Shown here: positions 50,782 to 60,253 of the stretch, piece by piece
Layout: the number at the start of each line of letters is the position of its first letter
How positions within the stretch are numbered: position 1 is the first letter of the stretch
Source: Microbacterium sp. SORGH_AS_0428
Lineage (GTDB): Bacteria > Actinomycetota > Actinomycetes > Actinomycetales > Microbacteriaceae
Assembly (NCBI RefSeq): GCF_031453615.1
Contig: NZ_JAVIZT010000001.1
Coordinates: forward strand, 2,418,001-2,482,000
Reading direction: 5' to 3'
DNA: 64,000 nucleotides
The notes under the pieces: generated by a model
Told to the model about the DNA's origin: nothing
The model's database searches: none
The model's input: only the letters and a program-made list of their open reading frames with translations
Program-made: the position numbers and the translations under genes

Positions 50782-50799
50782 TATCGAAGCGCTTCGATA
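50782..50799. promoter_or_regulatory. LacI operator before the sugar operon
   Basis: TATCGAAGCGCTTCGATA is a perfect 18-base palindrome containing the 14-base operator found before lacI. It lies 80 bases upstream of the first gene of the operon. Confidence 0.92.
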
Positions 50800-50861
50800 G
50801 GTCGCTTCGCCCGTCCCGCAACACCTGACCACCGACGGTCACCATGAAAGGAGTGCCGAAG

Positions 50862-52175
50862 ATGGCACGCATCACATCACGCACCACACACCGCTCCCTC
50901 ATCCTGCTCGGCGGCGTCGCCGTGGCTGCCCTCGCCCTCAGTGCCTGCTCGGGCGGCGGCGGCAGCCCGGAGGACTCCAACACCCTCACGCTCTGGCACT
51001 ACGAGGGTGAAGACAGCGCCATGGGCAAGGCCTGGGACGAGGCGATCAAGGTCTTCGAAGACGAGACCGGCGCCAAGGTCGACTTCGAGGCCAAGGGCTT
51101 CGAGCAGATCCGCTCCACTGCCAGCCAGGTGCTGAACTCGGACGAGGCGCCGGACATCATGGAGTACAACAAGGGCAACGCGACCGCCGGTCTCCTTGCC
51201 AGCCAGGGTCTGCTCACCGATATCACGTCGGCGGTCGAGGAGAACGGCTGGGCCGACAAGCTCGCCCCGTCGCTGCAGACCACGGCCCGCTACAGCGAGG
51301 ACGGCGTCATGGGCGGCGACGCCTGGTACGGCATCCCGAACTACGGCGAGTTCGTCACGGTCTACTACAACAAGCAGGCCTTCGCGGATGCGGGTCTCGA
51401 GGTGCCGACGACCTACGACGAGTTCGTGAAGGTGCTCGACGCGTTCGTCGCCAAGGGCATCACGCCGCTCGCCGAAGCGGGCGCGGAGTACCCGCTCGGA
51501 CAGCTCTGGTACCAGTTGGCGCTGAGCAAGGCCGACCGCTCGTGGGTCGACGACTACCAGCTCTACAAGAACCCGGTGGACTGGAACGACGAGCCCATCA
51601 CCTACGCGACCGACACCCTCAAGGAGTACGTCGACGCCGGCTACATCTCGCCGGACGTGGCGGGCATGAAGGCGGAGGATGCGGGCACCGCGTTCATCGC
51701 CGGCAACTACCCGATCTTCGTGTCGGGCAGCTGGTGGTACGGCCGCTTCACCGAGGAGATCAGCGGGTACGACTGGGGCATCTTCAACTTCCCCGGCAGC
51801 AAGCTGAGCCTCGGCTCCTCGGGCAACCTCTGGGTCGTTCCGGAGAACGCGAAGAACAAGGATCTGGCCTACAAGTTCATCGACATCACGCTGCGCCCCG
51901 AGATCCAGGCGATCATCGGCAACAACGGCGGCGTTCCGGTGGCGGCGAACGAGTCCGACATCACGGATGAGAAGAGCAAGGAGCTCATCACCGCGTTCAA
52001 CTCGATCCTCGACTCCGACGGCCTCTCGTTCTACCCGGACTGGCCCACGCCGACGTTCTACGACACGCTCGTCGCCCAGCTGCAGAACCTCGCCAACGGC
52101 AGCTCGACGCCCGAGCAGGTGCAGACCGGACTCGGTGACGAGTACGAGTCGTACGTCTCGAGCCTGCGCGGCTGA
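50862..52175 (+). CDS. Sugar ABC transporter solute-binding lipoprotein
   Basis: With ATG 50862 the protein has 437 residues. AAAGGAG lies eight bases before this ATG; the in-frame ATG at 50844 would place that site inside the gene. A lipoprotein signal is clear (RSLILLGGVAVAALALSACSG, Cys lipidated). The body is an extracellular solute-binding protein family 1 fold (TLWHYEGEDSAMGKAWDEAI, APDIMEYNKGNATAGLLASQG, TAFIAGNYPIFVSGSWWYG). These carry oligosaccharides to CUT1 importers. It is the first gene of the operon with two permeases and two glycosidases; the ATPase is not in the locus, so a shared MsiK-type ATPase elsewhere is expected. Confidence 0.94.
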   Translation: MARITSRTTHRSLILLGGVAVAALALSACSGGGGSPEDSNTLTLWHYEGEDSAMGKAWDEAIKVFEDETGAKVDFEAKGFEQIRSTASQVLNSDEAPDIMEYNKGNATAGLLASQGLLTDITSAVEENGWADKLAPSLQTTARYSEDGVMGGDAWYGIPNYGEFVTVYYNKQAFADAGLEVPTTYDEFVKVLDAFVAKGITPLAEAGAEYPLGQLWYQLALSKADRSWVDDYQLYKNPVDWNDEPITYATDTLKEYVDAGYISPDVAGMKAEDAGTAFIAGNYPIFVSGSWWYGRFTEEISGYDWGIFNFPGSKLSLGSSGNLWVVPENAKNKDLAYKFIDITLRPEIQAIIGNNGGVPVAANESDITDEKSKELITAFNSILDSDGLSFYPDWPTPTFYDTLVAQLQNLANGSSTPEQVQTGLGDEYESYVSSLRG

Positions 52176-52243
52176 CCTCCGGTGGCGGAGGGGCGACCGC
52201 CCCTCCGCCACCCCCATCCCTTCGACCAAGTGAGGAGACGGTC

Positions 52244-53224
52244 ATGTCCGCCGTCCCGTTCGTGCGGCCGCCCAGAGCGCGGCGCACCAAGCCCCTGCCC
52301 GAGGAGCCGCTGATCCCGCAGCGCGGGCGCGGATCCGCCGGCTACTGGCTCTACCTCATCCCCGGCCTGATCCTGCTGAGCGTCGTGATCCTGATCCCGC
52401 TCGTCTGGAACATCTACCTCTCCTTCACGAGCTGGCGCGGCATCAAGCCGCCGGAGTGGATCGGCGTCGAGAACTGGGTGCGCCTGTTCGGCGACACCAA
52501 GTTCTGGACCTCGTTCGGCAACAGCATCTGGATGATCGTCGCCATGGTGATCCTGCCCACGGTGCTGGGCCTCATCATCGCCGCCCTCCTGTTCGACGTC
52601 GTCGGCCGCAAGTACGGCGGGCGTCTCGCGAGCTTCCTGCGCGCGACCTACTACCTCCCGCAGATCCTCCCTGCGGCCATCGCCGGCATCGTCATCGGCT
52701 GGGTGCTGCGCCCCGACGACGGCGCGCTCAACACGATCCTGGAGAGCATCGGTCTCGGATCCCTGGCGCACAACTGGCTCGGCAGCCCCGACACGGCCCT
52801 CGGCGCGATCATGGTCGTGCTCGTCTGGGTGCAGCTCGGGTATCCGATCGTCGTCTTCATGGCGGCCCTGCAGCGCGTCGACCCCGAGCTCTACGAAGCC
52901 GCCGAACTCGACGGTGCGAACTGGTTCCAGCGCTTCCGCTCGATCACGATGAGCATCATCCGCCCGGAGATCTTCGTCGTCACCCTCACCTGCACGATCG
53001 CCGCCCTCAAGGTCTTCGGCCCGGTCTACGTGCTGACTCGCGGCGGGCCCGGCACCTCGACGATCGTGCCCGCCTACTACGCCTATAGCGAGTTCTTCCA
53101 GGCTCAGCAGGTCGGGTACGGCGCCACCATCGCCACCGCACTCACCATCGTCATCGCGATCGTCGCCGTGCTCTTCATCCGCGCGCAGAACGCGGCGGAG
53201 CGCAAGGAAAGGGAGGGTCGCTGA
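52244..53224 (+). CDS. CUT1 sugar ABC transporter permease, MalF-like
   Basis: The 326-residue protein has six membrane helices after a basic N-terminus. The EAA loop that contacts the ATPase reads YEAAELDGANWFQRFRSIT (about 214-232). The pattern YWLYLIPGLILLSVVILIPL at the first helix is typical of MalF/UgpA/LacF type permeases. GGAG lies upstream of the ATG. The stop overlaps the start of the second permease by one base, so the two are coupled. They form the heterodimeric channel for the oligosaccharide. Confidence 0.94.
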   Translation: MSAVPFVRPPRARRTKPLPEEPLIPQRGRGSAGYWLYLIPGLILLSVVILIPLVWNIYLSFTSWRGIKPPEWIGVENWVRLFGDTKFWTSFGNSIWMIVAMVILPTVLGLIIAALLFDVVGRKYGGRLASFLRATYYLPQILPAAIAGIVIGWVLRPDDGALNTILESIGLGSLAHNWLGSPDTALGAIMVVLVWVQLGYPIVVFMAALQRVDPELYEAAELDGANWFQRFRSITMSIIRPEIFVVTLTCTIAALKVFGPVYVLTRGGPGTSTIVPAYYAYSEFFQAQQVGYGATIATALTIVIAIVAVLFIRAQNAAERKEREGR

Positions 53225-54132
53225 TGGCCGTCACCATGGCTGTGACCACCACGAAGGGCGAGGGGCGTCGCGCCCCGCGCACGCCGCGTCGCGGTCGCGG
53301 GGGCATGACCCGCCCGCGCGGCATCGACTGGCTGATGCTCGCCTTCGTCATCGTCGGGGCGATCGTCGTGATCGCGCCGTTCTACCTGATCCTCGTGAAC
53401 TCGTTCAAGTCGCCCGCCGACTACTCGAACGGGGGACCCCTCGCGCTGCCCAGCCAGATCGACTTCACGGGTCTCGCCGCGTTCTGGGAGCGCGTCAACT
53501 TCCCCGAGAAGGTGTGGAACTCGTTCTTCATCTCCGGGATGGTGGCGCTGCTGGCCGTGCTCATCTCGGTACTGAACGCGTTCGCGATCGGCATCGGCCG
53601 GGTGCGCGGGCGCAGCTGGATCGTGCTGCTGTTCCTGCTCGCGAACCTCCTGCCCCAGGAGGCGCTGCTGTACCCGCTCTACTACCTCTCCAAGGCGGTC
53701 GGGCTCTACAACAACGTGTGGTCGGTGATCATCATCTTCACGGTGATCCAGGCCGCCTTCGGCACCTACCTGCTCGCCTCGGTCTACGGCACCTTCCCCA
53801 AGGAGGTCCTGGAGGCCGCGGCGATGGACGGCGCCAGCCGCTGGCAGATCCTGTGGCGCGTCGTCTTCCCGATCAGTCGTCCGACGCTCTCGGTGCTGGT
53901 CATCTTCTTCTTCATCTGGACGTGGAACGAGTTCCTCATCCCGCTGACGTTCCTGGTGTCCAACGCCAACCAGACCGTGCCGGTCGCGATCAGCGTCCTG
54001 CAGGGCGATCGGCTCATGGACGTCACCACGACCAGCGCCTCCGCACTGCTGGGTCTGATCCCCACCCTCCTCTTCTTCCTCATCTTCCAGCGCACCCTCA
54101 CGCGCGGCATCACCGCAGGAGCAGTCAAGTAA
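53224..54132 (+). CDS. CUT1 sugar ABC transporter permease, MalG-like
   Basis: The 302-residue protein has six membrane helices and the EAA loop LEAAAMDGASRWQILWRVVF (about 197-216). The N-terminus is basic (about 30 residues with RRAPRTPRRGRGG), then LMLAFVIVGAIVVIAPFYLI. An in-frame ATG at 53308 is also possible, which would drop most of the basic leader. It is coupled to the preceding permease by a one-base overlap and to the next gene by TAATG. It pairs with the MalF-like permease. Confidence 0.93.
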   Translation: MAVTMAVTTTKGEGRRAPRTPRRGRGGMTRPRGIDWLMLAFVIVGAIVVIAPFYLILVNSFKSPADYSNGGPLALPSQIDFTGLAAFWERVNFPEKVWNSFFISGMVALLAVLISVLNAFAIGIGRVRGRSWIVLLFLLANLLPQEALLYPLYYLSKAVGLYNNVWSVIIIFTVIQAAFGTYLLASVYGTFPKEVLEAAAMDGASRWQILWRVVFPISRPTLSVLVIFFFIWTWNEFLIPLTFLVSNANQTVPVAISVLQGDRLMDVTTTSASALLGLIPTLLFFLIFQRTLTRGITAGAVK

Positions 54133-56357
54133 TGAAGTTCACGGATGGTTTCTGGCAGCTGCGCCCCGGGGTCACGGCCCTGTACGCACAGGAGGCGTAC
54201 GACATCTGGGAGACCGAGACGCTGGACGGTCCCGGGCTGGTGATCACCGCGCCGACGAAGGTCATCGAGCGCCGGGGAGACACCCTGAACCGCGCGACGC
54301 TGACGGTCACGCTCTCCTCGCCCGCCGAAGGAGTGGTGCGCGTGCGCATCGTCCACCACGACGGCGGTACCCCGCCGCTCGCCTTCGGCATCGCGGCCGT
54401 GGCGGGTGCCGCCGAGGTCGAAGCGGATGCGGCAGGTGCGCGCCTGCGCACCGGATCCCTCACCGCGCGCATCGCCGCGGGGGCGCCGTGGTCGCTGGAG
54501 TTCTTCTCCGGCGACAAGCGCCTCACCGGCAGCGGGCACAAGGCACAGGGGTACATCACCCTCGCCGGCGACGCCCAGGTCGATCCGGGGATCGTCGACA
54601 ACGCCAGGGCGGGCGGCAGCAGCGCCCGCGCGCACACGTTCGTGCATGAGCAGCTCGATCTCGGCGTCGGTGAGCTCATCTACGGTCTCGGCGAGCGCTT
54701 CGGTCCCGTCGTCAAGAACGGGCAGAGCGTCGAGATCTGGAACGCCGACGGCGGGACCTCCAGTGAACAGGCGTACAAGAACGTCCCGTTCTACGTGTCC
54801 AGCCGCGGCTATGGCGTGCTGGTGAACGATCCCGGACACGTCTCCTACGAGATCGGGTCCGAGACCGTCGAACGGGTGCAGTTCTCCGTGCCCGGCGAGG
54901 TGCTCGAGTACTTCGTGATCGACGGCCCGACCCCCAAGGATGTGCTGACGCGCTACACCGCGCTCACCGGGCGTCCGCCGATCGTGCCCGCATGGTCGTA
55001 CGGACTGTGGCTGTCCACGAGCTTCACGACGGACTACGACGAGGCGACCGTCACGTCGTTCATCGACGAGATGGCCGCGCGCCAGCTGCCGGTGTCGGTC
55101 TTCCACTTCGACTGCTTCTGGATGCGCGAGTTCAACTGGTCGGACTTCGAGTGGGACCCGCGGGTGTTCCCCGATCCGGACGGGATGCTGCGGCGGCTGC
55201 ACGAGCGCGACCTCCGCGTGTGCGTGTGGATCAATCCGTACATCGCGCAGCGCTCGCCGCTCTTCGCCGAGGCGGCCGCCCAGGGCTTCCTCGTGCGGCG
55301 CGCGGACGGCTCGGTCTGGCAGTGGGACCTCTGGCAGGCGGGCATGGGGCTCGTGGACTTCACGAACCCCGACGCGACCCGGTGGTACCAGGACAAGCTG
55401 CGTGCTCTCGTCGCGCAGGGCGTGGACTGCTTCAAGACCGACTTCGGCGAGCGCATCCCGCTCGATGTCGTCTACGCCGACGGCAGCGCTCCCGATCGGA
55501 TGCACAACCTCTACACCCACCTGTACAACGCGGCCGTGCACGAGGTGCTCGTCGAGGCGCGCGGCGCGGACGACGCGGTGCTGTTCGCGCGGTCGGCGAC
55601 GGCCGGCGGGCAGTCCATGCCGGTGCACTGGGGCGGCGACAGCACGTCGACGTTCGTGTCGATGGCGGAGACGCTCCGCGGCGGTCTCTCGCTCGCGTGG
55701 AGCGGCTTCGCCCACTGGAGTCACGACATCGGCGGGTTCGAGGGCACCCCCGACCCCGAGGTGTTCAAGCGCTGGACGGCCTTCGGCCTGCTGAGCTCCC
55801 ACAGTCGCTTCCACGGCTCGGAGTCCTACCGCGTGCCGTGGAACTTCGATGACGAGGCGGTCGAGGTCACGCGCATCTTCACCCAGCTGAAGATGCGGCT
55901 CATGCCGTATCTCTTCCAGCGCGGCGTGGAGGCCGCATCCGACGGCGTGCCGCTGCTGCGCCCGATGGCGATGGAGTTCCCCGACGACCCGACCTGCGCC
56001 CACCTCGATCGCCAGTACATGCTCGGCGGCGACCTGCTCGTCGCGCCGGTGTTCTCGGCGGACGGCGACGTGGAGTTCTATCTGCCGGAGGGCGAGTGGA
56101 CCCATCTGCTGACCGGGGAGAGCGCCGGGGGCGGGTGGCGCCGCGAGCGTCACGGCGTCGATTCCCTGCCGCTGTACGTGCGTCCGGGTGCCGTCCTGCC
56201 CTGGGGCGCCCGGAGCGACCGGCCTGACTACGATTACCTGGAGGGGCTGACGCTGCGGGTGTTCCCCGGCGGAGAAGGCGTCGCCGAGGTGGTCGTGACC
56301 ACGCCCGACGGACGCAGCCAGACGCTGCGCGCAGACCTTGCGGAGGTGACCCGATGA
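54132..56357 (+). CDS. GH31 alpha-xylosidase, YicI-like
   Basis: The 741-residue glycoside hydrolase of family 31 most resembles YicI alpha-xylosidase. The nucleophile motif is [10 protein letters not shown] with Asp437, and the acid/base Asp503 is in HWGGDSTST; the spacing of 66 residues is the same as in YicI (416 and 482). Also visible are [12 protein letters not shown], an N-terminal beta domain, and [20 protein letters not shown] in the barrel. It has no signal peptide, so it acts on imported sugar. It releases alpha-1,6-xylose from isoprimeverose or xyloglucan oligosaccharides in the known enzymes. The start overlaps the permease stop by one base, and its own stop overlaps the GH1 start. 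An alpha-glucosidase is less likely, given the ERIP motif. Confidence 0.93.
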   Translation: MKFTDGFWQLRPGVTALYAQEAYDIWETETLDGPGLVITAPTKVIERRGDTLNRATLTVTLSSPAEGVVRVRIVHHDGGTPPLAFGIAAVAGAAEVEADAAGARLRTGSLTARIAAGAPWSLEFFSGDKRLTGSGHKAQGYITLAGDAQVDPGIVDNARAGGSSARAHTFVHEQLDLGVGELIYGLGERFGPVVKNGQSVEIWNADGGTSSEQAYKNVPFYVSSRGYGVLVNDPGHVSYEIGSETVERVQFSVPGEVLEYFVIDGPTPKDVLTRYTALTGRPPIVPAWSYGLWLSTSFTTDYDEATVTSFIDEMAARQLPVSVFHFDCFWMREFNWSDFEWDPRVFPDPDGMLRRLHERDLRVCVWINPYIAQRSPLFAEAAAQGFLVRRADGSVWQWDLWQAGMGLVDFTNPDATRWYQDKLRALVAQGVDCFKTDFGERIPLDVVYADGSAPDRMHNLYTHLYNAAVHEVLVEARGADDAVLFARSATAGGQSMPVHWGGDSTSTFVSMAETLRGGLSLAWSGFAHWSHDIGGFEGTPDPEVFKRWTAFGLLSSHSRFHGSESYRVPWNFDDEAVEVTRIFTQLKMRLMPYLFQRGVEAASDGVPLLRPMAMEFPDDPTCAHLDRQYMLGGDLLVAPVFSADGDVEFYLPEGEWTHLLTGESAGGGWRRERHGVDSLPLYVRPGAVLPWGARSDRPDYDYLEGLTLRVFPGGEGVAEVVVTTPDGRSQTLRADLAEVTR

Positions 56358-57799
56358 GCACGGGCAACGCGGATTTCCGAGACAGCGGCCTGGTGTTCCC
56401 TCCCGGATTCACGTTCGGGTCGGCGACGGCCTCGTACCAGGTGGAGGGGGCCGCCGCAGAGGACGGTCGCGGCCCCTCGATCTGGGACACCTTCAGCCAC
56501 ACGCCCGGCCGGGTGTGGAACGGCGACACCGGTGATGTGGCGTGCGACCACTACCACCGCTGGGAGAGCGACCTCGACCTGATGGCCGAGCTGGGCCTGG
56601 ACGCCTACCGGTTCTCGATCGCGTGGCCGCGGATCATGCCCACCGGAACGGGCGAGGTCAACCGAGCCGGCATCGACTTCTACTCGCGACTGGTCGACGG
56701 GCTCCTCGAGCGTGGCATCCGTCCGGTGGCGACCCTCTACCACTGGGACCTGCCGCAGCCGCTGGAGGATGCGGGCGGGTGGCCCGTGCGGGCGACCGCC
56801 GACGCCTTCGAGCGCTACGCCGAGGTCATGGGTGCGGCCCTCGGCGACCGGGTGCACACCTGGACGACGCTGAACGAGCCGTGGTGCTCGGCCTACCTCG
56901 GCTACGGACAGGGCGGTCACGCGCCCGGCCGCCACGAGCCCGCGGCGGCTCTCGCCGCCGTGCATCATCTGAACCTCGCCCACGGGCGCGCCCTCCAGGC
57001 GCTGCGCGCGACCTCCACGGGCGACCCGCAGTACTCCGTCACCCTCAACTTCCATGTCCTGCGTGGCGTGGGCGAGCGGTCGGGGGAGGCGATGCGCCGC
57101 ATCGACGCGCTCGCGAACCGCGCCTTCACGCATCCCATGCTGAAGGGCGAATACCCCGCCGATCTGCTGGAGGACACCGCATCCGTCACGGACTGGTCCT
57201 TCGTGCGAGACGGCGACCTGGAGCGGATCAACCAGCCGATCGACGTGCTCGGCGTCAACTACTACTCGACGGCGACCGTGCGTCTGTGGGACGGCTCCTC
57301 GCCGCGCCAGCAGAACGACGGGCACAAGGCGAGCGCGGGCGGGACGGCCTGGCCCGGCAGCGACCAGCTGGTGGAGTTCGTCGAGCAGCCGGGCCCCTAC
57401 ACGGAGATGGGCTGGAACATCGCGCCGGAGGGACTCGAAGAGCTGCTGCTCGCGCTTCGCGACGAGTTCCCCGCGCAGCCGCTCATGATCACGGAGAACG
57501 GTGCCGCGTTCGCGGACGACGTCGCGCCGGACGGCGCGGTCCACGACGCCGAGCGCGTCGACTACCTGCAGCGCCACCTCACCGCCGCGCACCGTGCCCT
57601 CGAGCAGGGCGTGGACCTGCGCGGATACTTCGTGTGGTCGCTCCTGGACAACTTCGAGTGGGGTTACGGCTACGCCAAGCGGTTCGGCGTGGTGCGGGTC
57701 GACTTCGACACCCTCGAGCGCACCGTCAAGGACTCGGGACTCTGGTACCGGCGTCTCGCGCGCACCCGCGCGATCCCGGCCGCCGACGAGCTCGGGTGA
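56354..57799 (+). CDS. GH1 beta-glucosidase
   Basis: The 481-residue enzyme of glycoside hydrolase family 1 has [20 protein letters not shown] at the start, the acid/base Glu175 in TLNEPW and the nucleophile Glu381 in MITENGAA. The N-terminal WDTF and later [14 protein letters not shown] also match. There is no signal peptide, so it is cytoplasmic and acts after import. It should split the beta-1,4-glucosides left once alpha-xylosidase has removed xylose. The four-base ATGA overlap with the GH31 gene shows translational coupling. It is the last gene of the LacI-controlled operon. Confidence 0.95.
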   Translation: MSTGNADFRDSGLVFPPGFTFGSATASYQVEGAAAEDGRGPSIWDTFSHTPGRVWNGDTGDVACDHYHRWESDLDLMAELGLDAYRFSIAWPRIMPTGTGEVNRAGIDFYSRLVDGLLERGIRPVATLYHWDLPQPLEDAGGWPVRATADAFERYAEVMGAALGDRVHTWTTLNEPWCSAYLGYGQGGHAPGRHEPAAALAAVHHLNLAHGRALQALRATSTGDPQYSVTLNFHVLRGVGERSGEAMRRIDALANRAFTHPMLKGEYPADLLEDTASVTDWSFVRDGDLERINQPIDVLGVNYYSTATVRLWDGSSPRQQNDGHKASAGGTAWPGSDQLVEFVEQPGPYTEMGWNIAPEGLEELLLALRDEFPAQPLMITENGAAFADDVAPDGAVHDAERVDYLQRHLTAAHRALEQGVDLRGYFVWSLLDNFEWGYGYAKRFGVVRVDFDTLERTVKDSGLWYRRLARTRAIPAADELG

Positions 57800-57839
57800 G
57801 ACGGCCTCGGTCACCTCGTCGACGGCGTAGCCTGGCGGG

Positions 57840-58133
57840 GTGACCGAGTTCCGCTTCGAAGACCAGACGGATGCATCCCGCTACGCGCTGTACCTCGGCG
57901 ACGACCTCGTGAGCGTCCTCGACTACCGCGACGACGGGCGCAGCGTCTCGATGACGCGGGCCTTCACCGTGCCCAGCTTCCGCGGCCACGGTTACGCGGG
58001 CGAGATCGTCGAGCGCGCCGTCAGCCTGCTCGAGCAGGCGGGCGACCGCCAGATCGTGCCGATGTGCTGGTACGTCGCCGACTGGTTCGCCGCTCATCCC
58101 GAGCGTGCGGGCATCCTTCAGCAGCGCGTCTGA
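57840..58133 (+). CDS. Small GNAT-like acetyltransferase (YjdJ type)
   Basis: The 97-residue protein matches the small Gcn5-related acetyltransferase family (COG2388/YjdJ), with YALYLGDDLVSVLDYRDDG, then MTRAFTVPSFRGHGYAGEIV, which contains the acetyl-CoA loop RGHGYAGE, and PMCWYVADWFAAHPE at the end. Its function is unknown. The start is GTG 57840, six bases after TAGCCT, so it is separate from the sugar operon even though only 40 bases lie between them. Confidence 0.88.
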   Translation: MTEFRFEDQTDASRYALYLGDDLVSVLDYRDDGRSVSMTRAFTVPSFRGHGYAGEIVERAVSLLEQAGDRQIVPMCWYVADWFAAHPERAGILQQRV

Positions 58134-58224
58134 GCGCCCTACCGTCGCGGTCAACGGGCGTCAATCCCCTGAGCGTGCTCTCGTCGGTTCCGGGATGCTG
58201 AGACCCGACGAAAGGGAGTGCGCC

Positions 58225-58407
58225 ATGGACGATCGCGATCTGCCCGAGGGCGTGATCAACGCCGACCCGCCCGGCGGCTGGGAGGGCACCTCCGACGAGG
58301 AGGCCGCCGAGCAGAACGAGCGCGCCGAGGCGTCGCCGGAGCTGGTGGAGTCCGACGAGCCGTCGCAGGGCGCCGACCCCGACCTGGCGACGGGAGACGC
58401 CGAATGA
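58225..58407 (+). CDS. Small acidic protein of unknown function
   Basis: A 60-residue, very acidic, probably disordered protein (PEGVINADPPGGWEGTSDEE and SDEPSQGADPDLATGDAE). ATG 58225 has AAAGGGAG eight bases upstream, so it is likely translated. It overlaps the next small gene by four bases (ATGA), and the two are coupled. It has no homolog that I recognise. The composition is like that of the small protein at 20266. Confidence 0.68.
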   Translation: MDDRDLPEGVINADPPGGWEGTSDEEAAEQNERAEASPELVESDEPSQGADPDLATGDAE

Positions 58408-58631
58408 GCACCGAATCGTTCCCCGAGGGCACGCAGGACGAGCCGGTCATGGACCAGCACATCGCGACGCGTCAGGACAAGGTCGACGGGATCATCGCCC
58501 AGACGCGTGTCGACGTGAGGGGCCTGCCGATCGAGCGCGTCATCGACGTGCTGCGTCAGCGCTTCGACGACGCCGCCATCGAGACCGACGACGAGGAACT
58601 CGCGCGCCTCGCGGAGCAGGTCAACGCCTGA
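58404..58631 (+). CDS. Small protein of unknown function
   Basis: A 75-residue protein with a helical C-terminal half (LPIERVIDVLRQRFDDAAIE and DDEELARLAEQVNA) and an acidic N-terminus. Its ATG overlaps the stop of the upstream small gene, so the two are coupled. There is no membrane segment or cysteine. The function is unknown. Its stop lies inside the first of the 38-bp repeats, and the convergent TetR gene begins its 3' end at 58635. Confidence 0.7.
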   Translation: MSTESFPEGTQDEPVMDQHIATRQDKVDGIIAQTRVDVRGLPIERVIDVLRQRFDDAAIETDDEELARLAEQVNA

Positions 58632-58664
58632 GCCTCACGCGGCGGGCGTGCCCGGCGACTCGGC
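58627..58664 (+). repeat. 38-bp direct repeat, copy A
   Basis: Identical to 60216-60253 except at one base. It covers the stop of the small protein gene and the last 10 codons of the TetR gene. Copy B covers the last codons of the Nudix gene, so both proteins end in ESPGTPAA. Confidence 0.88.
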
Positions 58665-59261
58665 TGCGGTCTGCGCGACGCGACGATCGGCGCAATAGCG
58701 CTCGATGAGATCGAGGATCCCCTCGAGCCCCTGCACGAGCAGCGCATTCGAGAGGTCCGGATCGTCGATGGCGCGCGAGAGCTGCAGCGTGCCGATCATC
58801 GATGCGAACAGTCCCGCGGCGCGCACGCGTGCATCCTCCGAGGGGAGGAATGCGGCGACGTCGTCGATCATCGCGAGCATGCCCTCGGTGTAGTGGTGCC
58901 GCGTCCGTGCGTCGCTGTGGACGACATCCTCGAGCATCGCCGCGGAGGGGCAGCCGCCCTCGTGGTCTGCGCGATGCTCAGGCGACAGGTAGGCGCGGGC
59001 GAACTGCTCGAAGCGCTCGCGCGTGAAGGGCGTCCTGCCGTAGGCGTCTCGCTGTCGCTGCAGCTGGTCGCTGATCACTGCGCAGACGAGATCCGCCTTC
59101 GATTCGAAGTGGGCGTAGAACGCGCCATTGGTCAGCGACGCGTCGGACATCAGCGCGGATATCCCCGCCGCGTCGACACCTTCGCGTTTGAATCGGCGGC
59201 CGGCGCGATCGATGATGCGCTGCCGCGTGGCTTCCTTGTGGGCGCTGTTGTACCGGGCCAT
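58635..59261 (-). CDS. TetR-family transcriptional regulator
   Basis: From ATG 59261 the protein has 208 residues with an N-terminal HTH (ATRQRIIDRAGRRFKREGVD, then LMSDASLTNGAFYAHFESKADLV). The C-terminal part with HEGGCPSAAMLEDVVHSDAR resembles the TetR_C_8/AcrR group. It is divergent from an SDR gene, with a perfect 16-base palindrome between, so it is the likely repressor of both. Its final nine residues (AESPGTPAA) are the same as those of the Nudix protein at 60224, through the repeated 38 bases, so its original C-terminus may have been different. Confidence 0.9.
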   Translation of the reverse strand: MARYNSAHKEATRQRIIDRAGRRFKREGVDAAGISALMSDASLTNGAFYAHFESKADLVCAVISDQLQRQRDAYGRTPFTRERFEQFARAYLSPEHRADHEGGCPSAAMLEDVVHSDARTRHHYTEGMLAMIDDVAAFLPSEDARVRAAGLFASMIGTLQLSRAIDDPDLSNALLVQGLEGILDLIERYCADRRVAQTAAESPGTPAA

Positions 59262-59327
59262 CAGATCTCCAGGATCGCACCTTCCGGGTGAAATCCGCAT
59301 CGCGCGGACTCCGTGCCAGCATGATTA

Positions 59328-59343
59328 GATTACGATCGTAATC
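59328..59343. promoter_or_regulatory. TetR operator palindrome
   Basis: GATTACGATCGTAATC is a perfect 16-base palindrome; flanking TTA and CAA add partial symmetry. It sits 66 bases from the TetR start and 34 bases from the SDR start, at the centre of the divergent promoter region. Confidence 0.88.
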
Positions 59344-59377
59344 CAATCAACCGGCAGTGATCCAGAGGTGGAACGGA

Positions 59378-60205
59378 ATGAACGAGCGAATCGATGCGGA
59401 GCGGCGTGTGGCAGTGGTCACCGGAGCGAGCGGAGGCATCGGGCAGGCGAGCGCACGCGCGCTCCGCGAAGCCGGCTTCATCGTGGTCGGTACCAGTCGC
59501 AACAGTGACTCGGACACGGCGGCCGACGGCGGGGGGCTCGCCCGCCTGGATGTCGCCGACGACAGGTCGGTCGAGACTCTCGTCGCCGACGTCATCGCAC
59601 AGCACGGCCGAATCGACGTGCTGGTGAACAACGCGGGCGCGGGGCTGGCGGGCGCAGCGGAGGAGGCGTCGATCGCGCAGGTTCAGCAGACGATCGACAT
59701 CAACCTGACAGGGGTCATCCGGATGACCAATGCGGTTCTGCCCCACATGCGTGACGCGGGCCGTGGACGCATCGTCAACGTCTCGTCCGTGCTCGGCGTC
59801 ATCCCCGCTCCGTTCATGGCCCTGTACGCGGCGACGAAGTTCGCCGTCGAGGGATACTCGGAGTCCCTCGACCACGAGGTGCGCACACACGGCATCCGGG
59901 TCTCCCTCGTCGAGCCGGGCTACACCAAGACCGGGTTCGAGGCGAACACTCGTTGGGGTGACTCGCCGCTTCCCGCCTACGAACAGCAGCGCGCATCCGT
60001 GCGCAAGGTGCTCGCCGAGGCTATGCGCACCGCCGATGCGCCGGAGATCGTCGCCGAGGTCGTCCTGACAGCGGCGACGGTTCTCCACCCGAAGGTGCGC
60101 TACACCGCCGGCCGCACCGCGAAGGCCGCCAGCCTTCTGCGACGCGTGGCGCCCGCATCCTTCTTCGATGCACAGATCCGCAAGCTCAACGGGCTGACGG
60201 CGTAG
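59378..60205 (+). CDS. Short-chain dehydrogenase/reductase
   Basis: From ATG 59378 (AGAGG upstream) the protein has 275 residues with the SDR motifs VVTGASGGIGQAS (about 12-24), VNNAGAG (about 84), VNVSSVLG and YAATKFAVEGYSE with catalytic Tyr and Lys. It resembles the oxidoreductase group with reductase activity on ketones or aldehydes. It is divergent from the TetR gene with a shared operator. TetR and SDR together sit between the 38-bp repeats, as a two-gene cassette. Confidence 0.93.
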   Translation: MNERIDAERRVAVVTGASGGIGQASARALREAGFIVVGTSRNSDSDTAADGGGLARLDVADDRSVETLVADVIAQHGRIDVLVNNAGAGLAGAAEEASIAQVQQTIDINLTGVIRMTNAVLPHMRDAGRGRIVNVSSVLGVIPAPFMALYAATKFAVEGYSESLDHEVRTHGIRVSLVEPGYTKTGFEANTRWGDSPLPAYEQQRASVRKVLAEAMRTADAPEIVAEVVLTAATVLHPKVRYTAGRTAKAASLLRRVAPASFFDAQIRKLNGLTA

Positions 60206-60215
60206 GGCGAGGACA

Positions 60216-60253
60216 CCTGAGTCTCACGCGGCGGGCGTGCCCGGCGACTCGGC
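60216..60253 (+). repeat. 38-bp direct repeat, copy B
   Basis: Same as 58627-58664 with one mismatch (T for C at the seventh base). It contains the stop codon and last eight codons of the minus-strand Nudix gene. Confidence 0.88.
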
